Source: Georgenia muralis (GTDB lineage: Bacteria; Actinomycetota; Actinomycetes; Actinomycetales; Actinomycetaceae). Taken from it: a DNA stretch of 64,000 nucleotides. The stretch is from contig NZ_RKRA01000001.1 in NCBI RefSeq assembly GCF_003814705.1, forward strand, positions 2,542,001-2,606,000, in the 5' to 3' direction. Made by a program: the position numbers and the translations under genes. The notes under the pieces were generated by a model. It was given only the letters and a program-made list of their open reading frames with translations, was not told the origin of the DNA and did not search any database. This document shows, piece by piece, positions 53,118-63,120 of this stretch (position 1 is its first letter; each line of letters begins with the position of its first letter).

Positions 53118-54926
53118 GTGCTGATGAAGATGTCGTCCCTGTTCCTGCGGACCCTGCGCGAGGACCCGGCCGACGCCGAGGTCGCGAGCCACCGCCTCCT
53201 CGTGCGCGCCGGGTACATCCGACGGGCCGCCCCGGGGATCTACTCCTGGCTGCCCCTCGGCCTGCGGGTCCTGGCGAAGGTCGAGCAGATCGTCCGCGAG
53301 GAGATGGACGCCGTCGGCGGTCAGGAGGTGCACTTCCCGGCGCTGCTGCCCAAGGAGCCCTACGAGGCCACCGGCCGCTGGGTCGAGTACGGCCCGAACA
53401 TCTTCCGCCTCCAGGACCGCAAGGGCGCGGACTACCTCCTCGCCCCGACCCACGAGGAGATGTTCACGCTGCTGGTCAAGGACCTGTACTCCTCGTACAA
53501 GGACCTGCCGCTCACGCTGTACCAGATCCAGACGAAGTACCGCGACGAGGCCCGGCCGCGGGCCGGCCTGATCCGCGGCCGCGAGTTCATCATGAAGGAC
53601 GCGTACTCCTTCGACGCCGACGACGCGGGGCTGGAGCGCTCCTACGAGCTCCAGCGCGGCGCCTACCAGCGCATCTTCGACCGGCTGGGCCTCGAGCACG
53701 TGATCGTGCGCGCCATGAGCGGGGCGATGGGCGGCTCCCGCAGCGAGGAGTTCCTCCACCCCACGCCCATCGGCGAGGACACGTTCGTCCGCTCCCCGGG
53801 CGGCTACGCGGCGAACGTCGAGGCGGTCACCACCCCGGTGCCCGAGCCGGTGGACGCCACCGGGCTGCCCGCGGCGGAGGTCCTCCCGACGCCCGACTCG
53901 ACGACGATCGACACCCTCGTCGCGCGCGCCAACGAGCTGCACCCGCGTGCCGACCGCCCGTGGGGTCCGGCGGACACCCTCAAGAACGTCGTGGTCGCGC
54001 TCGTCCACCCCGACGGCGCGCGCGAGCTGGTCGCGATCGGCCTGCCCGGCGACCGGGAGGTCGACCTCAAGCGGCTCCAGGCAGCGGTCGAGCCCGCCCA
54101 GGTGGAGCAGGCGACGGACGAGGACCTGCGCGGCCGGCCCGAGCTGGTCAAGGGCTACATCGGCCCCGCCGTGCTCGGCCCCAACGGCGCCGCGCGCACC
54201 CACGACGACGCCGGCCGGGTCACCGCCGGGGCGATGCGCTACCTCCTCGACCCGCGGGTGGTCCCAGGGACCTCCTGGGTCACCGGCGCCGACGCCGACG
54301 GGATGCACGTCTTCGGCCTCGTGGCCGGCCGCGACTTCACCGCCGACGGCACGGTCGAGGCCGCCGAGGTCCGCGCCGGGGACCCCTCCCCGGACGGGTC
54401 CGGGCCGCTCGAGCTCGCCCGTGGGATCGAGATCGGCCACATCTTCGCCCTCGGCCGCAAGTACGCCGAGGCCCTTGACCTCAAGATCCTCGACGCCAAC
54501 GGCAAGGCCGTGGTCGTGACGATGGGCTCCTACGGCATCGGTATCACCCGCGCCCTGGCCGCCCTCGCCGAGGCCAACAACGACGACAAGGGACTGGTGT
54601 GGCCGATGCAGGTCGCACCCGCCCACGTCCACGTCCTGGCCACCGGCAAGGGCGAGGAGATCTTCGCCACCGCCGAGCGGATCGCCCGTGAGCTCGAGGC
54701 CGCCGGTGTCGAGGTCCTCTACGACGACCGACCGAAGGTCTCCGCCGGGGTGAAGTTCGCCGACGCCGAGCTGCTCGGGGTGCCGCTGAGCGTCGTCGTC
54801 GGGCGGGGCCTGGCCGAGGGCGTGGTGGAGGTGCGGCGCCGGGCGAGCGGCGACCGTGAGGAGCTGGCCCCCGAGCTCGTGGTGGCGCGCGTGCGCGAGC
54901 TGGTCGACGCGGCGCTGGAGGGCTGA
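53118..54926 (+). CDS. proS: Prolyl-tRNA synthetase (bacterial type with editing domain)
   Basis: The 602-residue class II enzyme contains [63 protein letters not shown] (motif 2), an inserted editing domain (about 230-400, with [22 protein letters not shown]) and [14 protein letters not shown] (motif 3), followed by an anticodon-binding domain. GTG at 53118 is chosen for its -10 box; ATGs at 53124 and 53130 are alternatives. The TGA stop is the first TGA of a 17-bp repeat. Confidence 0.97.
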   Translation: MLMKMSSLFLRTLREDPADAEVASHRLLVRAGYIRRAAPGIYSWLPLGLRVLAKVEQIVREEMDAVGGQEVHFPALLPKEPYEATGRWVEYGPNIFRLQDRKGADYLLAPTHEEMFTLLVKDLYSSYKDLPLTLYQIQTKYRDEARPRAGLIRGREFIMKDAYSFDADDAGLERSYELQRGAYQRIFDRLGLEHVIVRAMSGAMGGSRSEEFLHPTPIGEDTFVRSPGGYAANVEAVTTPVPEPVDATGLPAAEVLPTPDSTTIDTLVARANELHPRADRPWGPADTLKNVVVALVHPDGARELVAIGLPGDREVDLKRLQAAVEPAQVEQATDEDLRGRPELVKGYIGPAVLGPNGAARTHDDAGRVTAGAMRYLLDPRVVPGTSWVTGADADGMHVFGLVAGRDFTADGTVEAAEVRAGDPSPDGSGPLELARGIEIGHIFALGRKYAEALDLKILDANGKAVVVTMGSYGIGITRALAALAEANNDDKGLVWPMQVAPAHVHVLATGKGEEIFATAERIARELEAAGVEVLYDDRPKVSAGVKFADAELLGVPLSVVVGRGLAEGVVEVRRRASGDREELAPELVVARVRELVDAALEG

Positions 54927-55076
54927 GGCGCGCTCGGAGTTGAGGCGCGTTAGGGGCTGAGACCGTCCGCGGGTTGAGGCCGCTCGCGGCCGAGGCGCGC
55001 TCGGGGCTGAGGCCGCACGGGGCTGAGGCCGTCCGCGGGCTGAGGCCGTCCGCGGGCTGAGGCCGCTCGGGGCTGC
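54924..55076. repeat. Degenerate 16-17-bp tandem repeat starting at the proS stop codon
   Basis: The unit resembles tgaggccgtccgcgggc. TGA occurs at 54924 (the proS stop), 54941, 54958, 54975, 55008, 55024, 55041 and 55058, with a CGA variant at 54991 and TGC at 55074. Spacing is 16-17 bp, so the stop triplet cycles through all frames. Confidence 0.85.
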
Positions 55077-55111
55077 CCCTCGCCCGGCGCCGATCCGGGC
55101 GCGGTCCCCGC

Positions 55112-55168
55112 CGAGTTGGGTGTTGTTGCTGTCTGCCGGGCCTCGGGACGGCAACAACATCCAACTCG
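55112..55168. repeat. REP-like palindrome, copy 1
   Basis: 22-nt arms (cgagttgggtgttgttgctg... and gacggcaacaacatccaact...) pair with two G-U wobbles around a 13-nt loop. A related palindrome at 56219-56282 lies on the other side of the DUF559 gene. Confidence 0.8.
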
Positions 55169-55217
55169 ACGAGAAGCGCTCGCCCACCGGCGGGTGGATG
55201 GCCCCCGTGGGGCCTGA

Positions 55218-56111
55218 TCACTTGCTTGTCGATGCTTGGTGCAGAGCCCTTCGGATCATCTCCACGACCTGTGCCGGGCGGCGCATCTGCGCACGGTCGA
55301 CCACGAGCACCGTCCACCCCGCCATCCGCAGCGCGTTGAGGCGAGCGCGGTCGCGGGCGATCCACGCGGGATCGTCGTGGTGGGCGCCGTCGTACTCCAC
55401 TGCGAGCCGCGCCTCCGGCCAGGCGAGGTCCGGCCGCGCGACGAACATCCCCTCGTCGTTGTAGACGTTGAGCTGTGTGACGGGCCGGGGCAGGCCGGCG
55501 AGAGCGAGGGTCACACGCAGCACAGACTCGCGCGGGGACTCGGCGCCGGCGTCAACGAGGTCCAAGGTTTCCGCGACACGGCGGCAGCCCCGGGTTCCCG
55601 GGTGCCGGGCAGCTACTCGCTCCACCTCGCGGCGCACCAACCCTGTCGACCGCACGAGCGCGTCCAGCAACGGCACCGCCACGAGAGGGGCGTGCCAACG
55701 CGCCAGGTCGAAGGCCGTCCGAGCCGCTGTCGTCGTGAGACCGAGCGCGGTCACGGTCGTCTCGTCCGTGTCGAGCGCGTCGGTGCGGAGGACGAGCTGC
55801 GGCCTGCGTGCGGTCGTGGGGCGTGGGACCAGGAGCACCACCCTGTCGGACCCGGTCGCCAGACGCGCACCGAGCGCCCATGCCGCGCTCCGGCCGGCCA
55901 GGACCGCATCAGCGGGAAGGACCAGGCGGGCTGCAGCGATCATGTCGCCGTGAGTGACGGGTCCAGCCTGGTAGTAGACACCACGCATGAGGCGCACATA
56001 GGCGGTGCCGCGCAGCTGCCCCGCGGTGACGTGTCGCAGGGCCGTCGACCGTGTGAACGGCCCCGATGGCAGTCCAGCTGAGGCAGCGGGCACCGAGGCA
56101 TCGTCGCGCAC
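55218..56111 (-). CDS. DUF559 domain protein (AbiEi-like N-terminus)
   Basis: The protein has about 297 residues. The N-terminal half resembles AbiEi-type proteins (RSTALRHVTAGQLRGTAYVRLMRGVYY; LAGRSAAWALGARLA). The C-terminal half is a Vsr/PD-(D/E)XK-like DUF559 domain: RPDLAWPEARLAVEYDGAHH, DRARLNALRMAGWTVLVVD. It is a relative of the IS-broken gene near 25-27 kb. The role is unknown. The start is uncertain: I use the GTG at 56111, and the GTG at 56090 is an alternative; the longer frame to 56297 runs through the palindrome and is rejected. Palindromes flank it on both sides. Confidence 0.8.
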   Translation of the reverse strand: MRDDASVPAASAGLPSGPFTRSTALRHVTAGQLRGTAYVRLMRGVYYQAGPVTHGDMIAAARLVLPADAVLAGRSAAWALGARLATGSDRVVLLVPRPTTARRPQLVLRTDALDTDETTVTALGLTTTAARTAFDLARWHAPLVAVPLLDALVRSTGLVRREVERVAARHPGTRGCRRVAETLDLVDAGAESPRESVLRVTLALAGLPRPVTQLNVYNDEGMFVARPDLAWPEARLAVEYDGAHHDDPAWIARDRARLNALRMAGWTVLVVDRAQMRRPAQVVEMIRRALHQASTSK

Positions 56112-56218
56112 CGCGGCCGAGCGGTCGGACGAGCCCGGGTTGATCTGTGGATTCCGACCACCTGGGGACGAGACACGACATGACGACGCCGTGTGCGTGC
56201 GCGCTCCGATGCCCCGCG

Positions 56219-56282
56219 CGTCGAGCTGGACGTTGTTGCTGTCGAGGCGGCTTCGGGAACAGCAACAACCCTCAGCTCGACG
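56219..56282. repeat. REP-like palindrome, copy 2
   Basis: 24-nt arms match at 21 positions (core gttgttgctgt / acagcaacaac) around a 16-nt loop with ggcttcggga, which resembles the loop of copy 1 (gggcctcggga). Same orientation as copy 1. Confidence 0.8.
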
Positions 56283-56431
56283 ACGAGTCCAGCGCACGCC
56301 GCTGCCTCAGGCGCAGGTGGTCCCCGTGACGGGTCCCGCGACCGCGTTCGAGGCCGGGGGTGGGCGAGCGCGGCGAACGACAGGTGGCGATCTCGGCGCG
56401 GCGCGGCGAGCCGGCACGGCGCAGCGCGGGC

Positions 56432-57418
56432 TCAGCCCAGCCCGGGAAGGTCCTCCAGCGTCCCGCCCCAGGCGCGGACCTGTCCCGCAGCGAACTCCGC
56501 GGCCGCCAGGAGCGACTCACGCTCCTCCGGCCCGGTGAGGGTGATGCTGAACACCCAGTGCGTCAGGAGCCGGGACTCGGCGTCGACCGCGGCGGACTGC
56601 TCGGCGCTGAGGTCGTCGGTCGCGTCCGGCAGGTCGTACACGCCGGGCCGGCGGTCCGGCGCGCCGTCGGCCAGGGCGGTGTCCACGAGGAGCTGGAGGT
56701 GGGCGGCGCGCCGCGCCGCCGCCTCCCGGGAGGTCCCGGTCGACCGGGCCGCCACGGTCTCGAAGGCGTGCCGCGCCTGGTCCAGGACGAGCAGGGTCGG
56801 ACCGTCGGTGCCTCGAGCCAGCAGCGCGTCGGGGGAGAGCTCGGCCCCCGCGGCCGGGGCGAGGTCCTCGCCCAGCGCGCCGGCGAGGTCCGCCGCGGCG
56901 TGGCTGCGGGAGATCGAGACCGACGCGAGCACCGCGGCGACGGCGTCGTCGGGGGAGGCCAGCGACGCCGCGCGCGCGTCGGCCGCACCAGCGGTGAGCA
57001 GATCGAGGACGTCCTGGGGAGCGGGGTCGGCCACCGGCGGGTCCGTGCGCACCGGGGCCGTGGTGACGCCCTCGGGCGCGCCGTCGGGCCAGGCCTGCCA
57101 CACCCCGCCCAGCGCGTCGGCGTGGGTGCGGGCCTGCACGGCGACCCGCTCGAGGACATCGGCGACCTCACCCTCGGCACCCGTGACCTCCGCCACGGTC
57201 CGCGCGATGGTGGCGGCGTCCACCGCGCCGTCCTGACGGACCTCCTCGACGGCGTCCGGGACGGGCGGGGTCGGTGGCGGCGACTCGAGCCGGACACCGC
57301 AACCGCCGAGCAGGGCCGCCGCAGCCACGAGAGCGAGCGTCCCGGTCACGACCCGGGGGCGCGGACGACGGCGCACCGGGGCGCCGGTGACCGTGGTGCG
57401 GGGCGGTGGCAGGGGCAT
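56432..57418 (-). CDS. Lipoprotein with DUF4439/ferritin-like C-terminal region
   Basis: The 328-residue protein has a basic N-terminus, a hydrophobic stretch (VVTGTLALVAAAALLGGCG) and a lipobox Cys, so it is membrane-anchored outside. The rest is Ala-rich and helical. The C-terminal 140 residues (LLVLDQARHAFETVAARSTG, VYDLPDATDDLSAEQSAAVD, ESLLAAAEFAAGQVRAWGG) resemble DUF4439. Rv2844 occupies the same place between proS and rimP in M. tuberculosis. No metal-ligand motif is evident. A CAGGAT box lies 7 nt before the ATG on the minus strand. Confidence 0.75.
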   Translation of the reverse strand: MPLPPPRTTVTGAPVRRRPRPRVVTGTLALVAAAALLGGCGVRLESPPPTPPVPDAVEEVRQDGAVDAATIARTVAEVTGAEGEVADVLERVAVQARTHADALGGVWQAWPDGAPEGVTTAPVRTDPPVADPAPQDVLDLLTAGAADARAASLASPDDAVAAVLASVSISRSHAAADLAGALGEDLAPAAGAELSPDALLARGTDGPTLLVLDQARHAFETVAARSTGTSREAAARRAAHLQLLVDTALADGAPDRRPGVYDLPDATDDLSAEQSAAVDAESRLLTHWVFSITLTGPEERESLLAAAEFAAGQVRAWGGTLEDLPGLG

Positions 57419-57533
57419 CGGGCCGATCCTGCCATGCCGGCCCGCCCGTGCCCGGCCACGCCACGGGTGGGTAGGCTTGAGGACTGACCGCGGCGCCCCC
57501 GGGCGCCGCCCCGTGACGCAAGGAGACACCCCG

Positions 57534-58019
57534 ATGAGCCCCGCCCGACCCGCCGAACTGCTCGACCGGCTCCGCGGAGCGCTCGAGCCGGTGGTGGCCG
57601 CCGCGGGCCTGTACCTCGAGGACGCGACGGTCGCCGCCGCGGGCCGCCGCAAGGTCGTGCGCGTCGTCGTCGACCTCCCCGACGGTCCCGGGGGCGTGGG
57701 GTCCGACCAGCTCTCCGAGGTGTCGCGGGAGATCTCGCGCGTGCTCGACGACGTCGACCTCCTCGAGGGCGCCTACACCCTCGAGGTCACCACCCCCGGC
57801 ACCGACCGTCCGCTGACGACGCCGCGTCACTACCGCCGCGCGGTCGGTCGGCTGCTGACCGTCACCACGCGCTCGGGCGGCACGGTCGCCGGGCGCGTCG
57901 CGGAGGCCGGCGACGACGCCGTCGTGCTCGACGTCGACGGCCGTCGCCAGGAGCTCGCCTACGCCGACCTCGCCTCGGCGCGGGTCGAGGTCGAGCTCAA
58001 CCGCACCGAGCAGGACTGA
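57534..58019 (+). CDS. rimP: Ribosome maturation factor RimP
   Basis: The 161-residue 30S assembly factor carries VVAAAGLYLEDATVAAAGRRKVVRVVVD, DLLEGAYTLEVTTPGTDRPL (family signature) and the C-terminal Sm-like domain (HYRRAVGRLLTV). ATG at 57534 with AAGGAG 8 nt upstream. A TAGGCT -10 box at 57472-57477 would start a 50-nt leader. First gene of rimP-nusA-ylxR-infB-rbfA-truB. Confidence 0.96.
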   Translation: MSPARPAELLDRLRGALEPVVAAAGLYLEDATVAAAGRRKVVRVVVDLPDGPGGVGSDQLSEVSREISRVLDDVDLLEGAYTLEVTTPGTDRPLTTPRHYRRAVGRLLTVTTRSGGTVAGRVAEAGDDAVVLDVDGRRQELAYADLASARVEVELNRTEQD

Positions 58020-58028
58020 GGAGGACCG

Positions 58029-59060
58029 ATGGACATCGACATGACGGCGCTCCGCCTCATCGAGAGCGAGCGCGGCATCGGGCTGGACGTCCTGGTCGGC
58101 GCCATCGAGGAGGCGCTCCTCCTGGCCTACCACCGCACCCCCGGGGCGGTGGAGAAGGCCCGGGTCGAGCTGGACCGGCGAACCGGCCGGGTCACCGTCA
58201 TGGCGACCGAGACCGACGAGGAGGGCAACGAGGTCGGAGAGTTCGACGACACCCCCTCCGGGTTCGGCCGCATCGCCACCGCGACGGCGCGCTCGGTCAT
58301 CGTCCAGCGGCTGCGCGACGCGGAGGACGACCAGGTCATGGGCAACTACCGTGACAAGGCCGGGGAGATCCTCTCCGGCGTCGTCCAGCAGGGCCGCGAC
58401 CCCCGCACGGTGCTCGTCGACATCGGCGACATGGAGGCGGTGCTGCCCGCCCATGAGCAGGTGCCCACCGAGACGTACACGCACGGCGACCGGATCCGCG
58501 CGTACGTGCTGGACGTCTCGCGCGGGTCGAAGGGCCCCTCGGTCACCCTCTCGCGCACCCACCCCAATCTCGTGCGCAAGCTCTTCGCGCTCGAGGTCCC
58601 CGAGGTGGCCGACGGCAGCGTGGAGATCGTCGCCCTCGCCCGCGAGGCGGGGCACCGGTCGAAGATGGCCGTGCGCTCGACCGTGCCGGGCCTCAACGCC
58701 AAGGGCGCCTGCATCGGCCCCATGGGGCAGCGTGTGCGCGCGGTCATGGCCGAGCTCGCCGGCGAGAAGATCGACATCATCGACTACTCCGACGACCCCG
58801 CGACGTTCGTCGCCAACGCGCTCTCGCCCTCCCGGGTCTCCAGCGTGGAGGTCGTCGACGCTGAGGCCCGGGCCGCCCGGGTCGTGGTGCCCGACTTCCA
58901 GCTCTCGCTCGCGATCGGCAAGGAGGGCCAGAACGCCCGGCTCGCCGCCCGCCTGACCGGGTGGCGCATCGACATCCACTCCGACACCGAGGGCGCCGAG
59001 CCCGCTGCGGAGGCAGCGCCCGCGACAGCCGCCGAGCAGCCCGAGGGCTCGGCGGGGTAG
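58029..59060 (+). CDS. nusA: Transcription elongation/termination factor NusA
   Basis: The 343-residue protein has an N-terminal RNA-polymerase-binding domain (1-105; [20 protein letters not shown]), an S1 domain ([22 protein letters not shown]) and two KH domains ([37 protein letters not shown]). It lacks the acidic C-terminal repeats of E. coli NusA, as is usual in actinobacteria. It starts 9 nt after rimP with GAGGA upstream. Confidence 0.97.
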   Translation: MDIDMTALRLIESERGIGLDVLVGAIEEALLLAYHRTPGAVEKARVELDRRTGRVTVMATETDEEGNEVGEFDDTPSGFGRIATATARSVIVQRLRDAEDDQVMGNYRDKAGEILSGVVQQGRDPRTVLVDIGDMEAVLPAHEQVPTETYTHGDRIRAYVLDVSRGSKGPSVTLSRTHPNLVRKLFALEVPEVADGSVEIVALAREAGHRSKMAVRSTVPGLNAKGACIGPMGQRVRAVMAELAGEKIDIIDYSDDPATFVANALSPSRVSSVEVVDAEARAARVVVPDFQLSLAIGKEGQNARLAARLTGWRIDIHSDTEGAEPAAEAAPATAAEQPEGSAG

Positions 59061-59092
59061 GATGCTCGTTGGGCACGCGCCCGGAATCCCAC

Positions 59093-59464
59093 ATGACACA
59101 TCGCAGCGAGACACCCACGCCCCCCGCCGGGCCGGTGCGGACCTGCACGGGATGCCGGGGACGGGCCCCGAGGTCCGACCTGGTCCGCCTCGTCCTGGAC
59201 ACCGCCGCGCAGCGCGTGGTGGTCGACCAGGACCGGACGGCACCGGGACGAGGCGCCTGGCTCCACCCGAGCCGGGAGTGCCTGGACCTCGCCCTCCGAC
59301 GTCGGAGCATCGGCCGGGCCCTGCGAGCAGCAGGACCGGTGGAGCTCTCCGCGGTGGGCGAGTGGTTCGACCAGCGACAACCGCCGCCGGCGCCCGATGC
59401 GCCAGAGGTGGTCACCACGTCATCGACGAAGAAAGCGGGTTGGAAGCCGATGGGCACCCGATGA
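59093..59464 (+). CDS. ylxR: YlxR family RNA-binding protein
   Basis: The 123-residue protein carries PVRTCTGCRGRAPRSDLVRLV and GRGAWLHPSRECLDLALRR, the DUF448/YlxR signature. It sits between nusA and infB, the standard place for this gene. YlxR has been linked to RNA binding and to RNase P in Bacillus. ATG at 59093 is chosen; the frame is open upstream to 58961 within nusA, and there is a TAGGAT at 59058-59063. Confidence 0.88.
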   Translation: MTHRSETPTPPAGPVRTCTGCRGRAPRSDLVRLVLDTAAQRVVVDQDRTAPGRGAWLHPSRECLDLALRRRSIGRALRAAGPVELSAVGEWFDQRQPPPAPDAPEVVTTSSTKKAGWKPMGTR

Positions 59465-59534
59465 GTACCCAGCGATGAGCTGCCAGCACTAAAAGCGGTC
59501 CACCCTGTCCCGGGCGGGCCGAGACAGGAGAGTT

Positions 59535-62489
59535 GTGGCAAAGGTCCGCGTGCACGAGCTCGCCAAGGAGCTCGGCGTCGACAGCAAGACGGTCCTCGCG
59601 AAGCTTCGCGAGCAGGGAGAGTTCGTGAAGTCGGCGTCGTCGACGATCGAGGCTCCCGTCATCCGTCGGCTGCGTGAAGCATTCCCCGCCGAGGCGGAGA
59701 GTCCCAAGAAGCCCGCCGGGCCGCGGCCCGGCGCGTCCGCCCGGCCGTCCGCGCCGGAGGCCGCACCCGAGCCGGCCACCACCCGGCCGCCCGCCGCGGC
59801 CGACGGCGTCCCGGAGCGTCCTGCCGCGCAGGCCCCCGCGCCCGCCGAGGCGAGCGCCCCGGCCGCCTCCGCCCCGGCCGCCTCCGCCCCGGCCGCCTCC
59901 GCCCCGGCCGCCTCGGCCCCCGCTGCGGCGCCCGCCGAGGCGGCGGCTCCCGAGGCACCCGCCCCGGCGGCGCGTCCCGGAGCACCTCGCCCGGCGGCGC
60001 GACCCACGCCCGAGCGTCCGGCCCCCGAGCGTCCCGCCCCGGAGCGTCCGGCTGCCGAGCGTCCCGCGGCGGAGCGTCCGGCCGCCGAGCGTCCCGGCGC
60101 CCCCCGACCCGGCGCGTCCTCGCGTCCGGGGAACAACCCGTTCGCGCCGTCCCAGGGGATGCCCCGTCCGGGCGGCTCCGGCGGCGCGCGCCCCGGTGCC
60201 CCGCGTCCGGGGAACAACCCCTTCGCGCCGTCCCAGGGGATGCCCCGTCCGGGCGGCTCCGGCGGGCCGCGTCCCGGCGCGCCGCGCCCGGGGCAGGCGC
60301 CCGGCGCCCGTCCCGCGGGCCCGCGTCCGGGCGGCCCCCGCCCGAACCCGAACATGATGCCCGGGCAGAGCTCGGTCGCCCGTCCCGGCGCCCCGGCTGC
60401 CCGTCCGGGTGGTGGTGGCGGCGGTCGCGGCCGTCCCGGCGGCGGAGGCGGCGGCTTCGGCGGCCGTCCCGGTGGCGGTGGCGGACCCGGTGCTGGTGGC
60501 GCTCCCGGTGGTTTCGCCGGCCGTCCCGGCGGCGGTGGCCGCGGCGGACGTGGCGGCACGCAGGGTGCGTTCGGTCGCGCCGGCGGTCGCCCGGTCCGGG
60601 GACGGAAGTCCAAGCGGGCCAAGCGCCAGGAGTTCGAGCAGCAGTCGGCACCGTCGATCGGCGGCGTGCAGGTCCCCCGCGGCGATGGCAGCACGGTCGT
60701 GCGCATCCGCGCCGGCGCCTCGCTGGCGGACTTCGCCGACCGCATCGACGCCAACCCGGCGTCGCTCGTCACCGTGCTGTTCCACCTCGGTGAGATGGCC
60801 ACGGCCACGCAGTCCCTGGACGAGGACACCTTCTCGGCGCTCGGCGCCGAGCTCGGCTACATCGTCGAGATCGTCTCCCCGGAGGAGGAGGAGCGCGAGC
60901 TCCTCAGCGGGTTCGACATCGACCTCGAGGCCGAGGAGGCCGGCGAGACCGACGAGGACCTGCTCCCGCGCCCGCCCGTGGTCACCGTCATGGGTCACGT
61001 CGACCACGGAAAGACCAAGCTCCTCGACGCCATCCGCTCCACGGACGTCGTCGCGGGCGAGGCCGGCGGCATCACCCAGCACATCGGTGCCTACCAGGTC
61101 GTCACCGAGCACGAGGACCAGCAGCGCCGGATCACGTTCCTCGACACCCCCGGTCACGAGGCGTTCACCGCCATGCGTGCCCGTGGTGCCGAGGCGACCG
61201 ACATCGCGATCCTCGTGGTCGCCGCGGACGACGGCGTCATGCCCCAGACCGTGGAGGCGCTCAACCACGCCCAGGCGGCCGGCGTGCCGATCGTCGTGGC
61301 CGTGAACAAGGTCGACCGCGAGGGCGCCAACCCGGCGAAGATCCGCCAGCAGCTCACCGAGTACAACCTGGTGGCGGAGGAGTACGGCGGCGACACGATG
61401 TTCGTCGACGTCTCCGCGCTGAAGCGCACGGGCATCGACGACCTCCTCGAGGCCGTCCTGCTCACCGCCGACGCGGCGCTGGACCTGCGGGCCAACCCCA
61501 ACAAGGACGCCCGTGGTGTGGCGATCGAGGCCAACCTGGACAAGGGTCGCGGCGCCGTCGCGACCGTCCTGGTCGACTCCGGCACCCTGCACGTCGGGGA
61601 CTCGATCGTCGCCGGCACGGCCCACGGCCGCGTCCGGGCGATGTTCGACGAGCACGGCGAGCACGTGACCGAGGCGGGCCCCGCTCGCCCCGTGCAGGTC
61701 CTCGGCCTGCAGTCCGTCCCCCGCGCCGGCGACTCCTTCCTGGTGGCGCCCGACGACCGGACGGCCCGGCAGATCGCCGACAAGCGTGCGGCCGCCGAGC
61801 GTGCCGCGACGCTGGCCAAGCGCCGCAAGCGCGTCAGCCTGGAGGACTTCACCAAGGCCCTCGAGGAGGGCAAGGTCGACACCCTCAACCTCATCATCAA
61901 GGGTGACGTCTCCGGTGCCGTCGAGGCCCTGGAGGACGCGCTGCTCAAGATCGACGTGGGCGACGAGGTCGCGCTGCGGATCATCCACCGCGGTGTGGGC
62001 GCCATCACGCAGAACGACGTCAACCTCGCGACGGTGGACTCCGCCGTCATCATCGGCTTCAACGTGCGCCCCGCCGAGCGGGTCGCCGAGCTGGCCGACC
62101 GCGAGGGCGTGGACCTGAAGTTCTACTCGGTCATCTACGACGCGATCGACGACGTCGAGGCGGCGCTCAAGGGCATGCTCAAGCCGGAGTTCGAGGAGGT
62201 GCAGCTCGGTACCGCCGAGGTGCGCCAGGTGTTCCGCTCCTCCAAGTTCGGCAACATCGCCGGTTCGATCGTCCGCTCGGGCACGATCCGACGGAACACG
62301 AGCGCACGCCTGACCCGCGACGGCGTCGTGATCACGGAGAAGCTGACCATCGAGTCGCTGCGCCGCGAGAAGGACGACGTCACCGAGGTCCGCGAGGGCT
62401 TCGAGTGCGGTATCGGCATCGGCTTCAAGGACGTCCAGGAGGGCGACATCATCGAGACCTTCGAGATGCGCGAGAAGCCGCGCGCCTGA
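59535..62489 (+). CDS. infB: Translation initiation factor IF-2
   Basis: The 984-residue GTPase brings fMet-tRNA to the 30S subunit. The first 480 residues begin with an IF2-N domain ([22 protein letters not shown]). Low-complexity repeats follow: SAPAA units, [10 protein letters not shown] units, two copies of [20 protein letters not shown] and a Gly/Arg tract. The G domain starts near 480: [30 protein letters not shown]. Domains II-IV follow to the end. GTG start with ACAGGAGAG upstream. Confidence 0.98.
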   Translation: MAKVRVHELAKELGVDSKTVLAKLREQGEFVKSASSTIEAPVIRRLREAFPAEAESPKKPAGPRPGASARPSAPEAAPEPATTRPPAAADGVPERPAAQAPAPAEASAPAASAPAASAPAASAPAASAPAAAPAEAAAPEAPAPAARPGAPRPAARPTPERPAPERPAPERPAAERPAAERPAAERPGAPRPGASSRPGNNPFAPSQGMPRPGGSGGARPGAPRPGNNPFAPSQGMPRPGGSGGPRPGAPRPGQAPGARPAGPRPGGPRPNPNMMPGQSSVARPGAPAARPGGGGGGRGRPGGGGGGFGGRPGGGGGPGAGGAPGGFAGRPGGGGRGGRGGTQGAFGRAGGRPVRGRKSKRAKRQEFEQQSAPSIGGVQVPRGDGSTVVRIRAGASLADFADRIDANPASLVTVLFHLGEMATATQSLDEDTFSALGAELGYIVEIVSPEEEERELLSGFDIDLEAEEAGETDEDLLPRPPVVTVMGHVDHGKTKLLDAIRSTDVVAGEAGGITQHIGAYQVVTEHEDQQRRITFLDTPGHEAFTAMRARGAEATDIAILVVAADDGVMPQTVEALNHAQAAGVPIVVAVNKVDREGANPAKIRQQLTEYNLVAEEYGGDTMFVDVSALKRTGIDDLLEAVLLTADAALDLRANPNKDARGVAIEANLDKGRGAVATVLVDSGTLHVGDSIVAGTAHGRVRAMFDEHGEHVTEAGPARPVQVLGLQSVPRAGDSFLVAPDDRTARQIADKRAAAERAATLAKRRKRVSLEDFTKALEEGKVDTLNLIIKGDVSGAVEALEDALLKIDVGDEVALRIIHRGVGAITQNDVNLATVDSAVIIGFNVRPAERVAELADREGVDLKFYSVIYDAIDDVEAALKGMLKPEFEEVQLGTAEVRQVFRSSKFGNIAGSIVRSGTIRRNTSARLTRDGVVITEKLTIESLRREKDDVTEVREGFECGIGIGFKDVQEGDIIETFEMREKPRA

Positions 62490-62503
62490 CGCCCCACCAC
62501 GAC

Positions 62504-62539
62504 GGCCCCGCGGCGCACGGATATCGTGCCCGCGGGGCC
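62504..62539. terminator. Hairpin between infB and rbfA
   Basis: Arms ggccccgcgg (62504-62513) and ccgcggggcc (62530-62539) pair perfectly, with an inner cacg/cgtg pair. It begins 15 nt after infB. rbfA starts 33 nt later with its own ribosome site, so partial termination or mRNA processing is likely. Confidence 0.65.
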
Positions 62540-62571
62540 GCCCGTGTCCCACCACGACGAAGGAGACACCC

Positions 62572-63120
62572 ATGGCCGACGCCCCCCGCGCCCGCAAGCT
62601 CGCCGAGCGCATCCAGCAGATCGTCGCCCGGATGATCGACACCCGGATCAAGGACCCGCGGCTCGGCTTCGTCACCGTCACCGACGTGCGCGTGACCGGG
62701 GACCTGCAGAACGCCACGATCTTCTACACCGTCCTGGGCACCGAGGAGGAGCGCACCTCCTCCGCGGCTGCCCTGGCGTCGGCCAAGGGGCTCATCCGCT
62801 CGGAGGTCGGCAAGCAGACCGGCCTGCGGCTGACGCCCACCATCGAGTTCATCCTCGACGCGGTGCCGGAGACGGCCGCGCACCTCGAGGAGGCGCTGCG
62901 CTCCGCCGCCGCGCACGACGCCGAGGTGGCCCGGCTGGCCGCCCAGGCCGCCTACGCCGGTGAGTCCGACCCCTACCGCCGTCCCGAGGACGACGACCTG
63001 GACGACGACGTGCACGGCGACCTGGTGGACGAGCCCGCGACCGGCGACCTGGCCGACGACGAGCCCGCGACCGGCGACCTGGCCGACGACGAGCGGGCCG
63101 ACGGGACCAGCACCCGGTGA
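62572..63120 (+). CDS. rbfA: Ribosome-binding factor A with acidic tail
   Basis: The KH-type core ([49 protein letters not shown]) is canonical. Beyond residue 125 there is an Asp/Glu-rich tail with the repeat [10 protein letters not shown] twice (a 30-bp direct repeat in the DNA). RbfA helps 16S rRNA 5' end maturation and cold adaptation. ATG with GAAGGAG upstream. Its stop overlaps truB (GTGA). Confidence 0.95.
   Translation: MADAPRARKLAERIQQIVARMIDTRIKDPRLGFVTVTDVRVTGDLQNATIFYTVLGTEEERTSSAAALASAKGLIRSEVGKQTGLRLTPTIEFILDAVPETAAHLEEALRSAAAHDAEVARLAAQAAYAGESDPYRRPEDDDLDDDVHGDLVDEPATGDLADDEPATGDLADDERADGTSTR

Noticed and set aside
59489-60829. Pro/Gly/Arg-rich minus-strand frame
   Set aside because: It is the antisense of the low-complexity part of infB.
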